A stretch of 64,000 nucleotides of DNA, taken from NCBI RefSeq assembly GCF_013282215.1, contig NZ_CP048103.1, positions 496,001 to 560,000 of the forward strand, read 5' to 3'. Under the pieces are notes generated by a model. It did no database searches, had not been told where the DNA came from, and worked only from the letters and a program-made list of their open reading frames with translations. The translations under genes were made by a program, and so were the position numbers. Source of the DNA: Kroppenstedtia eburnea (GTDB lineage: Bacteria > Bacillota > Bacilli > Thermoactinomycetales > DSM-45169). Shown one piece after another: positions 43,333 through 51,344 of the stretch. Each line of letters opens with the position of its first letter. Within the stretch, counting starts at the first letter, position 1.

Positions 43333-43728
43333 GTGGAGACAGTGATAGAGATTGAGGTGCGCCCGACGGAGATTGATGTCATGGGCCATGTGAACAATGC
43401 AAAATATCTGGAGTATATGGAGTGGGGACGGGAAGACTGGTATAACCAGGCGGAACTTCCCTTTGACCGGTTCACGGAGATGAATGTGGGCACCGTGACC
43501 GTCAATATCAATATCAACTATCGCAAAGAAGCCTTGCTGGGCCAACACCTGACCATCAAAACCCGGCCTCTGAAAGTGGGTCGCACCAGCTATGTGCTGG
43601 AGCATATCATTGAGAACGAACAGGGGGAGCGGGTGGCCGATGCGGAAGTGGTCAGCGTCACCATCGATTTGAAGACCCGGAAGAGTGTGCCCGTTCCGGA
43701 GGAGCTGGCCCGACATTTTTCTGTGTGA
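43333..43728 (+). CDS. acyl-CoA thioesterase (hot-dog fold, YbgC/4HBT family)
   Basis: 131 residues. The N-terminal EVRPTEIDVMGHVNNAKYLEYMEWGREDW contains the catalytic Asp and HVNN motif of the 4-hydroxybenzoyl-CoA thioesterase family. The remainder (VNININYRKEALLGQHLTIKTRPLKVG...VADAEVVSVTID) is the hot-dog sheet. The acyl-CoA substrate is unknown. GTG 43333 follows GGGGAGG at normal spacing; the ATG at 43312 has no SD. Confidence 0.88.
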   Translation: METVIEIEVRPTEIDVMGHVNNAKYLEYMEWGREDWYNQAELPFDRFTEMNVGTVTVNININYRKEALLGQHLTIKTRPLKVGRTSYVLEHIIENEQGERVADAEVVSVTIDLKTRKSVPVPEELARHFSV

Positions 43729-43757
43729 AAAAAACCGCCCTGTCCGGCGGTTTTTCC
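43728..43757. terminator. bidirectional intrinsic terminator
   Basis: AAAAACCGCC/GGCGGTTTTT stem between convergent genes, with long A and T runs on its two sides. Confidence 0.85.
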
Positions 43758-43761
43758 GTAA

Positions 43762-43992
43762 TCAGCTGTTTTTTCTCAGATCGCCGAGCTCTTCCAGAAT
43801 GCCTTCCAGCTCCATCATGGTGAACTTGCCTTTCTTCTTCTCCGTCATCTCAAACAAGTCCCGGATTTCATCATAATCTTCCAGGCTGTAATCATCCGGG
43901 CGGATCACGGAGGCGTTGACCAGGTTCAGGTGATTTTTGATTGACTCGATCATCCGGTTCAGATTTTCCCGGGTCGCTTCATCCCGACTCAT
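43762..43992 (-). CDS. yfkK: DUF1128 protein (YfkK-like, UPF0435)
   Basis: 76 residues. Reads NLNRMIESIKNHLNLVNASVIRPDDYSLEDYDEIRDLFEMTEKKKGKFTMMELEGILEELGDLRKN, matching the YfkK family of small cytoplasmic bacillar proteins. Function unknown. AGAGGAG precedes the ATG at 43992. Confidence 0.88.
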   Translation of the reverse strand: MSRDEATRENLNRMIESIKNHLNLVNASVIRPDDYSLEDYDEIRDLFEMTEKKKGKFTMMELEGILEELGDLRKNS

Positions 43993-44092
43993 CCCATCGC
44001 TCCTCTCAGCTCATCACTGTTCTTATTCTATAGGATTGAACCGGAAAATTCACCCGGCATCGGTTGCGGGGAAAAAACAGGGAGGGATCCGG

Positions 44093-44548
44093 TTGCATTC
44101 CGTCGGCGACAGCCGCTACTCACCGCTCTTTGTCAAGTTTATTCACCATTTCAATGGAGATCGGGACTATTATGAATGCCATGAGGTTCTGGAAGAGCTG
44201 TGGATGGAAGAGGGGAGGGGTCCGCTCTATCAGGGGCTGCTGCAGGTGGCGGTGGCGTTGTATCATCATCGAAACGGCAATGTGAACGGGGCCAGGAAAC
44301 TGTTTCGGGGGGCCCTGGGTAAATTGGAGTACCAGCCGGAGGATGCCCTGGGGATCGATCTGGCGGCTTTCCGCCGGGATGCACAAGCCCGCCTTGACGT
44401 TTTGGAACAGTCCACGGAGGCCCCCTTCCCCGAACGTCACCTGAACATCCGGGTGTTGGATCCGCTGCTGCGGGAGCAGGTGGAGGCCATGGGACGGGAA
44501 AGCGGGATCGAACCCAGGGGAACAACCGGGGAGAAAGAAGTGTTGTGA
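44093..44548 (+). CDS. DUF309 protein (YpuF-like)
   Basis: 151 residues. Core motif FNGDRDYYECHEVLEELWMEEGRGPLYQGLLQVAVALYHHRNGNVNGARKLFRGAL, the hallmark of DUF309, a helical, putatively metal-binding fold with a His/Glu cluster (CHEVLEELW, YHHR). Function unknown. TTG 44093 is preceded by GGAGGG. The last codons and the stop (GAA GTG TTG TGA) lie within the end of the repeat that begins at 44533, so the natural C-terminus has probably been altered by the insertion. Confidence 0.85.
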   Translation: MHSVGDSRYSPLFVKFIHHFNGDRDYYECHEVLEELWMEEGRGPLYQGLLQVAVALYHHRNGNVNGARKLFRGALGKLEYQPEDALGIDLAAFRRDAQARLDVLEQSTEAPFPERHLNIRVLDPLLREQVEAMGRESGIEPRGTTGEKEVL

Positions 44549-44829
44549 AAAAGTCATCATACCCATAGGGCACAAGTCGTGCCTAGGGTCGCTTCGCTCC
44601 CTGGTCACGCTATGCACTCACCAGTACAAGTCTCGCCAAGGTCGCTTCGCTCCCGGTCACGCTATGCACTCACCAGTACAAGTCTCGCCAAGGTCGCTTC
44701 GCTCCCGGTCTCGCTATGCAGGGAGGGTTGGGTTTCATATGGAGTGATTTTGGATCGTAAGAACAACGAAAACGACATGTGAAACCCAATCCCGACCGTC
44801 GAAGAACGCACTAAATCACAATGCTTCTA
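44533..44829 (+). mobile_element. MITE-like repeat, type 1, with tandem modules
   Basis: About 297 bp. Left end AGAAGTGTTGTGAAAAAG, right end ATCACAATGCTTCTA. The outer module is present three times in tandem with a 52-bp period (units begin near 44562, 44614 and 44666), followed by the core inverted repeat. The left end overlaps the end of the DUF309 gene. Confidence 0.8.
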
Positions 44830-44862
44830 AAAATCACATTGCTGAAAGGGGAGTGAACCCGA

Positions 44863-45660
44863 ATGCAACCCATGGGATTGGTGGATACCCATCTTCACGG
44901 GGACCGGATATCCCTGGAGGAATGGCCGGGCCTTCGCGACCGTGCGCACCGGGCGGGAGTGGTCCGGGCGGTGGGAGTGGGAAGCGATGCAAAATCAGGG
45001 GAGAAGCTGTTGCGGTTGAAGCAGAAACACCCGGATTTTATAGAAGTCGCTTTCGGTTATCACCCGGAGCAACCGGTGGAGTGGGAACAAGTGGAGATCA
45101 TTCTCCGCCAGATCCGTGAGCATCGTGATTCGCTGTGTGGAGTGGGGGAGGTGGGACTTCCCTGGTACTCCCTGTCTCCGGAAGAACGGGAAAGAGCGCC
45201 GGATCCGGAGCACCTCAGCGTGTTGGAGCGCTTTTTACAGACGGCGGTGGAGCTGGATCTGCCGGTTCTTCTGCATGCGGTTCATGACAGAGCGGAGACG
45301 GTTTTCCGCATGCTTCAGGCCCAAGGTGTGCGAAAGGCGGTGTTCCATTGGCTGAAAGCGCCTGCAGCGGTGGTGGACGCCATCGTCGGGGCGGGTTACT
45401 ATGTATCTGTCACTCCTGAGGTGTGCTACCGGCAACGGGATCGGGAGTTGGTACAGCGCATCCCGGCTCCTTCCCTGTTGCTGGAGACCGATGCCCCCTG
45501 GAAATACGGCGGCCCCTTCCGGAGCCGTCCCGCCGAGCCGGCCTGGGTGCGGCGGACGGCGGAGGCAGTGTCCCAAGTCAAAGGGATCTCCCTCCCGCAA
45601 CTGGCCCGTCAGACCACGGCCAACGCTTCCCGGCTCTTTGGCTGGGACCTCGGAAAATGA
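44863..45660 (+). CDS. TatD-family metal-dependent hydrolase
   Basis: 265 residues. TIM-barrel with metal ligands in VDTHLHGD (HxH, ~9-11), GVGEVGLPW (Glu ~91), LHAVHD (His ~126), AVFHWLK (His ~152) and ETDAPW (Asp ~208). Family members are 3'-5' DNA exonucleases or related hydrolases; this one belongs to a divergent branch, since the usual GLDYY is replaced by GLPWYS. AGGGGAG precedes the ATG. Convergent with the YdcF-like gene 32 bases downstream. Confidence 0.88.
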   Translation: MQPMGLVDTHLHGDRISLEEWPGLRDRAHRAGVVRAVGVGSDAKSGEKLLRLKQKHPDFIEVAFGYHPEQPVEWEQVEIILRQIREHRDSLCGVGEVGLPWYSLSPEERERAPDPEHLSVLERFLQTAVELDLPVLLHAVHDRAETVFRMLQAQGVRKAVFHWLKAPAAVVDAIVGAGYYVSVTPEVCYRQRDRELVQRIPAPSLLLETDAPWKYGGPFRSRPAEPAWVRRTAEAVSQVKGISLPQLARQTTANASRLFGWDLGK

Positions 45661-45692
45661 ATCGGGCGGTCGCCGACCCGATCCGAGATCTC

Positions 45693-46241
45693 TCAATTTG
45701 TAACATAATCTTTGACAAGTGCCAAACATTCCCGCGCCTTGTGATAAGGGATCCAGAGGGAGCGGGTGGCAACAGGGGCGGGGGTGACGGAGAGTTGCGC
45801 CCGGTACATATGGAAATCATGGGTCACCAGATAGACGTCCCGGATGCCATGGCTCAGAAGCAATTCTCCGGAACGGACCAAGTTCTCCGCGGTATTCGTG
45901 GAACGATCCTCCAATATCAGGTCCCGTTTCCGGACGCCCCGTTCCACGAGATATTCCTTCATCACCCGAGCTTCGGGGGTGGTGCCCCGGGGAGAGCCAC
46001 CGGACAGGATCAGGATGGGAGCCAGGCCGCGTTGATACAGCTTCAAGGCTTGATCCATTCTTTCCTGCAATGCGGGACTGGGCCGGTGGTCTTCCAGAGC
46101 GGCGCCCAGTACGATCGCCCCTTGTCTGGGGATGGGCAGTAACCTTTTTCCATCAAAGGAGGAGACCCGGATCCACAAGAGGCATCCGAAGGATCCGGCG
46201 ATTCCCGCACCCATCGCGATTGCGATCAACCATGGGATCAT
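45693..46241 (-). CDS. YdcF/SanA-like membrane protein (DUF218)
   Basis: 182 residues. An N-terminal membrane helix (IAIAMGAGIAGSFGCLLWI) is followed by the DUF218 domain: AIVLGAALEDHRPSPALQERMDQALKLY, ILSGGSPRG, EDRSTNTAENL and LVTHDFHMYRA. Members (SanA, ElyC, YdcF) influence envelope integrity; the reaction is unknown. ATG 46241 has a long purine SD (GGGGAGGGGGGG). A MITE-like repeat begins 18 bases upstream of the start. Confidence 0.85.
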   Translation of the reverse strand: MIPWLIAIAMGAGIAGSFGCLLWIRVSSFDGKRLLPIPRQGAIVLGAALEDHRPSPALQERMDQALKLYQRGLAPILILSGGSPRGTTPEARVMKEYLVERGVRKRDLILEDRSTNTAENLVRSGELLLSHGIRDVYLVTHDFHMYRAQLSVTPAPVATRSLWIPYHKARECLALVKDYVTN

Positions 46242-46258
46242 TCTATCCCCCCCTCCCC

Positions 46259-46448
46259 TAGAAGCATTGTGAAAAAGCCATTCATACCCATAGGGCACAA
46301 GTCTCGCCAGGGTCACTCCGTTCCCGGTCTCGCTATGTAGGGAGGGTTGGGTTTCACATGGAGTGATTTTGGATCGTAAGAACAACGAAAACGACATGTG
46401 AAACCCAATCCCGACCGCCTTCAAACGCACTAAATCACAACGCTTCTA
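46259..46448. mobile_element. MITE-like repeat, type 1
   Basis: 190 bp; ends TAGAAGCATTGTGAAAAAG and ATCACAACGCTTCTA, a perfect 7-bp terminal inverted repeat TAGAAGC with further matches. One module plus the core. A TA at each outer edge would fit a TA target duplication. Its right end supplies the TAG stop of the HesB-like gene. Confidence 0.85.
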
Positions 46449-46772
46449 GCCAGGGTTTTGTCCAGGAAGACAGCAGTTCCCGTCGAAGGGAGGATGGGGA
46501 TGATGGATGGAAAAGCGGCCGGTTTCCCGGTTCCAATCCATCTCGATCCCGTTCAGCCACGCTTGGTCCGACTCCGGACAGGTAAACGGGACCCCTTCCA
46601 CCCAGATGACGTGATCGTCGGGTCTCACCTCGGTCAATTCCAGGGCGAAGGAAGGGGTGCCGCACCCGGAAGTGAGGGGAACCAATCGGACGGCCAGATT
46701 TTCACCATCCTCTTCCCAATGGAGAAGAACTTTCAGACGGGCGGCAGCCAACGGGCTGATCCGGATGTTCAC
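46446..46772 (-). CDS. HesB/IscA-like protein
   Basis: 108 residues. N-terminal IRISPLAAARLKVLLHWEEDGENLAVRLVPLTSGCGTPSFALELTE is the start of the HesB/IscA fold; Cys at SGC, TC and NCC are available for metal or cluster binding but do not form the standard C-X(n)-CxC. Possibly a minor iron-sulfur-related protein such as YqkB/YneR. GTG 46772 is six bases after AAGAGGGG. The stop codon TAG is the first three bases of the adjacent repeat, so the original C-terminus may have been lost. Confidence 0.75.
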   Translation of the reverse strand: MNIRISPLAAARLKVLLHWEEDGENLAVRLVPLTSGCGTPSFALELTEVRPDDHVIWVEGVPFTCPESDQAWLNGIEMDWNRETGRFSIHHPHPPFDGNCCLPGQNPG

Positions 46773-46851
46773 AGAAATCCCCTCTTGCATTCATGTTGTG
46801 GAACATGCCCACTATATCAAATGATTCAATCCTGCAAAAGAGGTGAACAGA

Positions 46852-47037
46852 GTGAACCGACGTCGATGGGCGTTGCTATTGATCATCGGCTTGATTATAT
46901 CGGCGTATGGGGTGCCTTATACCCTTTTAAGCCAAAGCTATGCGTGGACGGGCGCCTTCCTGTTCTGGATCGGGTTTGCCGTGGCCGCCATTTTGGTGAA
47001 CATCTGGATCTCGTCCCAGTGGAGGGATCCGCGATGA
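46852..47037 (+). CDS. small membrane partner of the sodium:solute symporter (YhjC-like)
   Basis: 61 residues, two membrane helices (LLLIIGLIISAYGVPYTLL and TGAFLFWIGFAVAAILVNIWI) and a basic N-terminus (MNRRRW). GTG 46852 is six bases after AAGAGGTGA. Its stop overlaps the start of the symporter gene (ATGA). B. subtilis yhjC-yhjB has the same arrangement, so it is probably a subunit or assembly partner. Confidence 0.85.
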   Translation: MNRRRWALLLIIGLIISAYGVPYTLLSQSYAWTGAFLFWIGFAVAAILVNIWISSQWRDPR

Positions 47038-48509
47038 GTACGCTTTATGTTTGGTGGGGGATTGCTCTCTTCGTCCTCCTTTCCCTTCTGATCGCCTATA
47101 TGGCCCGCAGCGGCAAAGCCACCTCCCTGTCCGACTACTTTCTGGCCAACCGCTCTTTGGGGGGCGGCGTGTCCGCCCTGAGCTACAGTGCCACCACCTT
47201 CAGCGCCTTTATGCTGGTGGGGCTGGCCGGCCTGACTTACCAGGGAGGGGTGGGGGCACTCGGTTTTGAACTGATTTACCTGTCGGGCATGGTTCTGTTC
47301 GCCTTTTTCGGCCCCCGGTTCTGGTTGGTCGGGAAGCGATTCGGCTATGTGACTCCCTCGGAGTTGTTGGGGGATCGCTATGGCAGTCAGGCGGTTGCTG
47401 CTGTGACCGCACTTGCCAGTTGTCTGTTCCTGATCCCTTACAGCGCGGTTCAATTGGCGGGAGTGGGTTATTTGTTGGAAGGGATGACCGGAGGAGGGAT
47501 CTCCTTTACCACCGGAGCAGTCTTGGCGACAGTGTTGGCGGTGCTCTTATCCTGGATCGCCGGGATGCGTTCTGTGGCTTGGACCGACGCTTTTCAGGCG
47601 TTGGTGATGATCATCACCGCCACATGGGTGGTGTTGATCGTCATTGACGGTCTGGGTGGATTCAGCGCCTTTTTCGGCACGCTGGAAGCGAGGAAACCGG
47701 AGTTGCTGGCGGTGCCGGGCAATGGTTTTTTCAGCATCAGTACTTTTATCGGGCTTACCCTGCCCTGGTTTTTTTTCAGCATTTCCAATCCCCAGGTGAG
47801 CCAGCGGATGTTTATGCCGAAAAATCTGGGAGAGATGCGTCGGATGCTGATCATTTTTCTCATATTCGGCTTCCTGTACACCCTGGTGGCGGTGTTGTGG
47901 GGATTTTCGGCGGCGGTCCATTTCCCGTCTCTTTCATCCCCCGATCTGGCCACCCCCCGGTTGCTCGCATCGGATTTGGTCCCTCCGGTCTTGGCTGTGG
48001 TGGTGATGGTGGGCATCATGGCGGCGGCCATCTCCACTGTGGACTCGATCCTGTTGACCCTCTCCTCTTTGTTCGCCAGGGATCTCTACGGTGTGATGCA
48101 GAAAAAAACCGATGTGGATAAACAGTTGATGGTGGGAAAAGTCGTGATTCCTGTGATCGCGGTCTTGGCCTACGCCTTTGCCAGTCTGAAGCTGAATCTG
48201 ATTGCGGTGCTGGCTGTCTCCTCCTCGGCAGGATTGCTTGTGTTGGTTCCGGCCATCCTGGGGGCGTTTCTGTGGAAAGGGGGAACAGCCTCCGGGGTGT
48301 TGGCCAGTGTGATCGGGGGCGGCCTGTTGGTGATCGGCCTGGAGTGGACTCAGACCCGGTGGCTGGGACAGGCTTCCGGTGTTTGGGGGCTGATCATCTC
48401 CCTGGTTCTGTTTATCGGGGTGAGCCTGGTCACCCGTCCTCCCCGGGACGCGGCGGACCGTTTCCTCGGGTATTTGCACCGGGCCTTGAAGGAACGAAAT
48501 GTTTGGTGA
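47034..48509 (+). CDS. sodium:solute symporter (YhjB-like)
   Basis: 491 residues, SSS/LeuT-fold transporter with about 13 membrane helices. Typical sequences: SDYFLANRSLGGGVSALSYSATTFSAFMLVGLAG (first core helix region, sodium site), GYVTPSELLGDRYG, FQALVMIITATWVVL, and AAAISTVDSILLTLSSLFARDLY (helix 8 region carrying the Na2-site Ser/Thr). Substrate unknown; related proteins carry organic acids, proline or pantothenate. GGAGGGATCC precedes the ATG. Translationally coupled to the preceding small membrane protein. Confidence 0.9.
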   Translation: MSTLYVWWGIALFVLLSLLIAYMARSGKATSLSDYFLANRSLGGGVSALSYSATTFSAFMLVGLAGLTYQGGVGALGFELIYLSGMVLFAFFGPRFWLVGKRFGYVTPSELLGDRYGSQAVAAVTALASCLFLIPYSAVQLAGVGYLLEGMTGGGISFTTGAVLATVLAVLLSWIAGMRSVAWTDAFQALVMIITATWVVLIVIDGLGGFSAFFGTLEARKPELLAVPGNGFFSISTFIGLTLPWFFFSISNPQVSQRMFMPKNLGEMRRMLIIFLIFGFLYTLVAVLWGFSAAVHFPSLSSPDLATPRLLASDLVPPVLAVVVMVGIMAAAISTVDSILLTLSSLFARDLYGVMQKKTDVDKQLMVGKVVIPVIAVLAYAFASLKLNLIAVLAVSSSAGLLVLVPAILGAFLWKGGTASGVLASVIGGGLLVIGLEWTQTRWLGQASGVWGLIISLVLFIGVSLVTRPPRDAADRFLGYLHRALKERNVW

Positions 48510-48608
48510 CTGTGGCGAAGAGTCCGATGCTTTTTCAGGCGGGTGATCGAGGCTTCCCCTCGGAAAATGGTAAGATGGATTTGAATGATTATTTTAGGAG
48601 GGGTATCC

Positions 48609-49607
48609 GTGACTGACCGGTTTCGCGCATTGGTTGTGGATAAGTCTGACGCATCCTTTTCCGTCGAAATTAAAGAGATGACCCTGGATGAGCTTCCCCC
48701 GGGGGAGGTGACGATCCGTGTCGCCTGGTCCGGAGTCAACTACAAGGACGGCCTCGCCGGGATCCCTGACGGCCGCATCCTGGAAACCTACCCCCTGATC
48801 CCGGGAATCGATCTGGCTGGCACTGTCATCCACTCCAGTGATTCCCGGTTCAAGGAAGGGGAAGAAGTGATCGTCGCCAGTGCCGAGCTGGGTGTCTCCC
48901 ACAACGGCGGCTTCAGCGAAATGGCCCGGGTCCCGGGGGATTGGGTCATCCCCCTCCCGGAGGGGCTTACCCTGAAGGAAGCGATGGTATTAGGCACCGC
49001 CGGCTTCACTGCCGCTATGTCCATCCAGCGCATGGAAGAGAACGGTTTGAAACCGGAGAAGGGTCCCGTGCTGGTCGCCGGGGCCACAGGCGGGGTGGGC
49101 AGCACCGCGGTTGCCATGTTGGCCAAACGGGGCTACACCGTCGCTGCCGGGACGGGAAAAGCTGACGTCCAGGATTACCTCCGCCGACTGGGGGCCGCTG
49201 AGATTTTACCCCGGGAGGAACTGACCAACCCCAAACAACGCCCCCTGCTCAAAAGTCGCTGGGCCGGAGCGGTGGACCCTGTCGGAGGGGAGACCCTTTC
49301 CTACCTTCTCAGTACGATGAAGTTCGGCGGCTCCGTCGCCCTCAGTGGATTGGCGGGGGGAGGGAAGTTTGCATCGACGGTGTATCCGTTCATCCTGCGG
49401 GGAGTCAACCTGCTCGGGATCGACTCCGCCCACGTATCCAATGCATACCGGCGCAAAGTGTGGCACCGGTTGGCCACCGACCTGAAGCCGGAAGGGCTGC
49501 TGGATTGGATCGGAGCGGAGGAGATCACCCTGGACGACCTGCCCGCAGCGATGTCCACCATCCTCCAGGGTGGGGTTCGCGGACGGAAACTGGTGAAGCT
49601 CTCCTGA
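48609..49607 (+). CDS. zinc-free quinone oxidoreductase/acrylyl-CoA reductase (YhfP/AcuI family)
   Basis: 332 residues. MDR-superfamily enzyme of the YhdH/YhfP type: RVAWSGVNYKDGLAG, PLIPGIDLAGTV, then the NADPH-binding VLVAGATGGVGSTAVAMLAKRGYTVAAGTGK. The zinc ligands of alcohol dehydrogenases are missing. DPVGGETLSYLLSTMKFGGSVALSGLAGG and ILRGVNLLGIDS follow. AcuI homologues reduce acryloyl-CoA. GTG 48609 has AGGAGGGG upstream. Confidence 0.92.
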   Translation: MTDRFRALVVDKSDASFSVEIKEMTLDELPPGEVTIRVAWSGVNYKDGLAGIPDGRILETYPLIPGIDLAGTVIHSSDSRFKEGEEVIVASAELGVSHNGGFSEMARVPGDWVIPLPEGLTLKEAMVLGTAGFTAAMSIQRMEENGLKPEKGPVLVAGATGGVGSTAVAMLAKRGYTVAAGTGKADVQDYLRRLGAAEILPREELTNPKQRPLLKSRWAGAVDPVGGETLSYLLSTMKFGGSVALSGLAGGGKFASTVYPFILRGVNLLGIDSAHVSNAYRRKVWHRLATDLKPEGLLDWIGAEEITLDDLPAAMSTILQGGVRGRKLVKLS

Positions 49608-49623
49608 ATGTACGATCTTTTGT

Positions 49624-49650
49624 CCTCCCCGACGGGGAGGCTTTTTTTAC
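49624..49650 (+). terminator. intrinsic terminator
   Basis: CCTCCCC/GGGGAGG stem with a 3-base loop, then seven T. Confidence 0.9.
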
Positions 49651-49729
49651 TTTGATCTCAGGTGTGGTAATATAAAACCTGACATTGTGGGAAAAGGAAG
49701 ATTCAGAGAAAAAATCGGGAGGGAGAAGC

Positions 49730-50488
49730 GTGGCAGTTTACAGATGGAGCCGGGCAGGTCTGGGTCTGCTGATGGCCTTGTCCGTGATCGCGACGGGCTG
49801 TTCCACCGAAGGGGGATCAGCCGGAAAAGATGAAAAACCGGTAAAGTCGATCCGGAAGGAGAAAGATCCCCAAGAGCACAAAATCAAAAACAACACCGTT
49901 TCGAAGGTATGGAAGACGTCGGACGGGAAAGTGATGGCCCATGGGGCCGCCGAGATCAAAAACACCGGAAAAAAGCCCGTTCAACTGGATTCCGCCCGGT
50001 TAAGATTTTTGGGTAAAGATGATCGCCAGCTGGTTGAAAAAGAAGTCCTGACCATTGTACCCAAGGTGATTCAGCCGGGAGAGTCAGCCTATGTAGGTGC
50101 AACCGTTCACCTCCGCCGGGCCAAATCCACCGGGGAGCTTAAAGATATGGCTTTGGACGCGGACTACACCCCGAGTTATATCCCTGCGGTCAAAATGGAA
50201 ACAGAATCCCTTTCCCGGGATGCAAACGACGGGGGATTCACCACGGTGACGGGAACCGTGAAAAACCCAAACGATCAACAGGTGGAGAGCATCTTGGTCA
50301 CCGCCGCTCTCAAAAACAAACAAGGGAACCTGATCGCCGTGGTCACCGATTATCTGGACCCCGGAATCCCTGCCGGCGGGCAGGCCCGATTCCGGGCTTA
50401 TGACGACAAACTTCCCGCCGCAGTCACCAAACCGGCCACAGATTTGGAAGTGAGTGCCTACCCTGTGTTTGAAGGGGAACAAAAATAG
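49730..50488 (+). CDS. FxLYD-domain lipoprotein
   Basis: 252 residues. Lipoprotein signal with ATGC lipobox at ~21-24, a charged linker (GKDEKPVKSIRKEKDPQEHK), then two ~95-residue beta-sandwich repeats: first HGAAEIKNTGKKPVQLDSARLRFLGKDDR...VIQPGESAYVGATV, second VTGTVKNPNDQQVESILVTAALKNKQGNLIAVVTDYLDPGIPAGGQARF. The second fits the FxLYD pattern (xVTGxVxNxs...v.v.a.lyd..G). Outer face of the membrane; function unknown. GTG 49730 follows GGGAGGGAG. Confidence 0.82.
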   Translation: MAVYRWSRAGLGLLMALSVIATGCSTEGGSAGKDEKPVKSIRKEKDPQEHKIKNNTVSKVWKTSDGKVMAHGAAEIKNTGKKPVQLDSARLRFLGKDDRQLVEKEVLTIVPKVIQPGESAYVGATVHLRRAKSTGELKDMALDADYTPSYIPAVKMETESLSRDANDGGFTTVTGTVKNPNDQQVESILVTAALKNKQGNLIAVVTDYLDPGIPAGGQARFRAYDDKLPAAVTKPATDLEVSAYPVFEGEQK

Positions 50489-50531
50489 AATGGTGTAGAT
50501 CCTCCCCTTTGGCGGGGTGCCATTTCCGATT

Positions 50532-50561
50532 GACAAGTACTTCCGGAAAAGGGTATAATTT
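50532..50561 (+). promoter_or_regulatory. strong SigA-type promoter of a probable small RNA
   Basis: TTGACA, 18-base spacer, TATAAT: both hexamers perfect. No protein gene follows on this strand before the terminator at 50689-50720. Confidence 0.8.
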
Positions 50562-50567
50562 CGGAGA

Positions 50568-50719
50568 GTATAAAATATTGGGGATTTGGGAAGTAGCTAA
50601 AGGGTGGCAAGTATCGGGATCCGGCGAAATCTCCGGAAAAAATGAATGGATCACCCGGTGACGTGTCTTCCGGACTCCAAAGGAGTGAAAAGGCGAAGCG
50701 CACATGACGCTTCGCTTTT
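50568..50719 (+). ncRNA. candidate small structured RNA
   Basis: About 150 bases from the predicted start after a consensus promoter to a GC-rich intrinsic terminator. Internal hairpins are visible (CCGG-N8-CCGG near 50616-50631, and CACCCGGTG). The only ATG frame encodes 21 residues (MNGSPGDVSSGLQRSEKAKR...) with a poor SD. The next gene lies on the opposite strand, so this is not a leader. The family is not recognised. Confidence 0.5.
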
Positions 50720-50720
50720 C
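50689..50720. terminator. bidirectional intrinsic terminator
   Basis: GCGAAGCG/CGCTTCGC stem with A and T runs on both sides; serves the candidate small RNA and rraA. Confidence 0.8.
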
Positions 50721-50725
50721 TTGCC

Positions 50726-51202
50726 TTAAAGGGTCAATTTTCCGGGGGAGATTACGACTCCGTCTTCATCAGCATATACATAATGGCCCGGTTCCCAGTG
50801 GACTCCCCCGAACTTCACCGTGACGTTTTGCTCGCCCTTCCCCTCTTTCTTGCTTTTCAGAGGCATCGGCGCCAGGGCCAGCACCCCGAGATCCATTTTC
50901 GCAAGTTCCGCCGAATCCCGGATACATCCGTTGATGATCACCCCTGACAGATTGCGGGAAACGGCAATTTCCCCCAGTCGATCCCCCATCAGGGCGCATT
51001 TTTTTGAACCGCCGCCGTCCACCACCAGGACCGAACCCTCCGGGACGGTCTCCAGGGCTTTCCGGACCAGCACGTTATCTTCCAGGACTTTCACGGTGCG
51101 GATCGGTCCGGAGAATTGTTTTTTGCCGCCGAAGGAAGTCAGGATCGGTTCACAGATCTGCAACTCCCGCTGATGAATATCGCATAAATCCGCTGTCTTC
51201 AT
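50726..51202 (-). CDS. rraA: RraA-family protein
   Basis: 158 residues. Recognised from TADLCDIH at the N-terminus, FGGKKQFSGPIRTVKV, GSVLVVDGGGSKKCALMGDRLGEIAVSRNLSGVIINGCIRDSAEL (substrate/metal site) and VHWEPGHYVYADEDGVVIS. In proteobacteria RraA inhibits RNase E; close relatives are 4-hydroxy-4-methyl-2-oxoglutarate or oxaloacetate aldolases. Which activity applies in a Firmicute is uncertain, but the G-x20-R-D aldolase residues are present (GDRL...RDSAE). Confidence 0.9.
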   Translation of the reverse strand: MKTADLCDIHQRELQICEPILTSFGGKKQFSGPIRTVKVLEDNVLVRKALETVPEGSVLVVDGGGSKKCALMGDRLGEIAVSRNLSGVIINGCIRDSAELAKMDLGVLALAPMPLKSKKEGKGEQNVTVKFGGVHWEPGHYVYADEDGVVISPGKLTL

Positions 51203-51344
51203 TCAACTCATCCTTTCTGTTATATAACATGATCTTAAACGATATACATCCACGAAAACAATGGATGACGCAGAAACCGGGATGACGGCCGTCATATCCG
51301 GGGCCCGGCATCCAATATATTGACAATCAAAGGGAGGATCCGGA

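Noticed and set aside
44562-44717. Tandem 52-bp units considered as a CRISPR array
   Set aside because: The units are directly contiguous, without unique spacers, and match modules of dispersed repeats.
50590-50630. AAAGGGTGGCAAGTATCGGG considered as a T-box motif
   Set aside because: The remainder of the T-box core is missing and no aminoacyl-tRNA synthetase or other gene follows on that strand.
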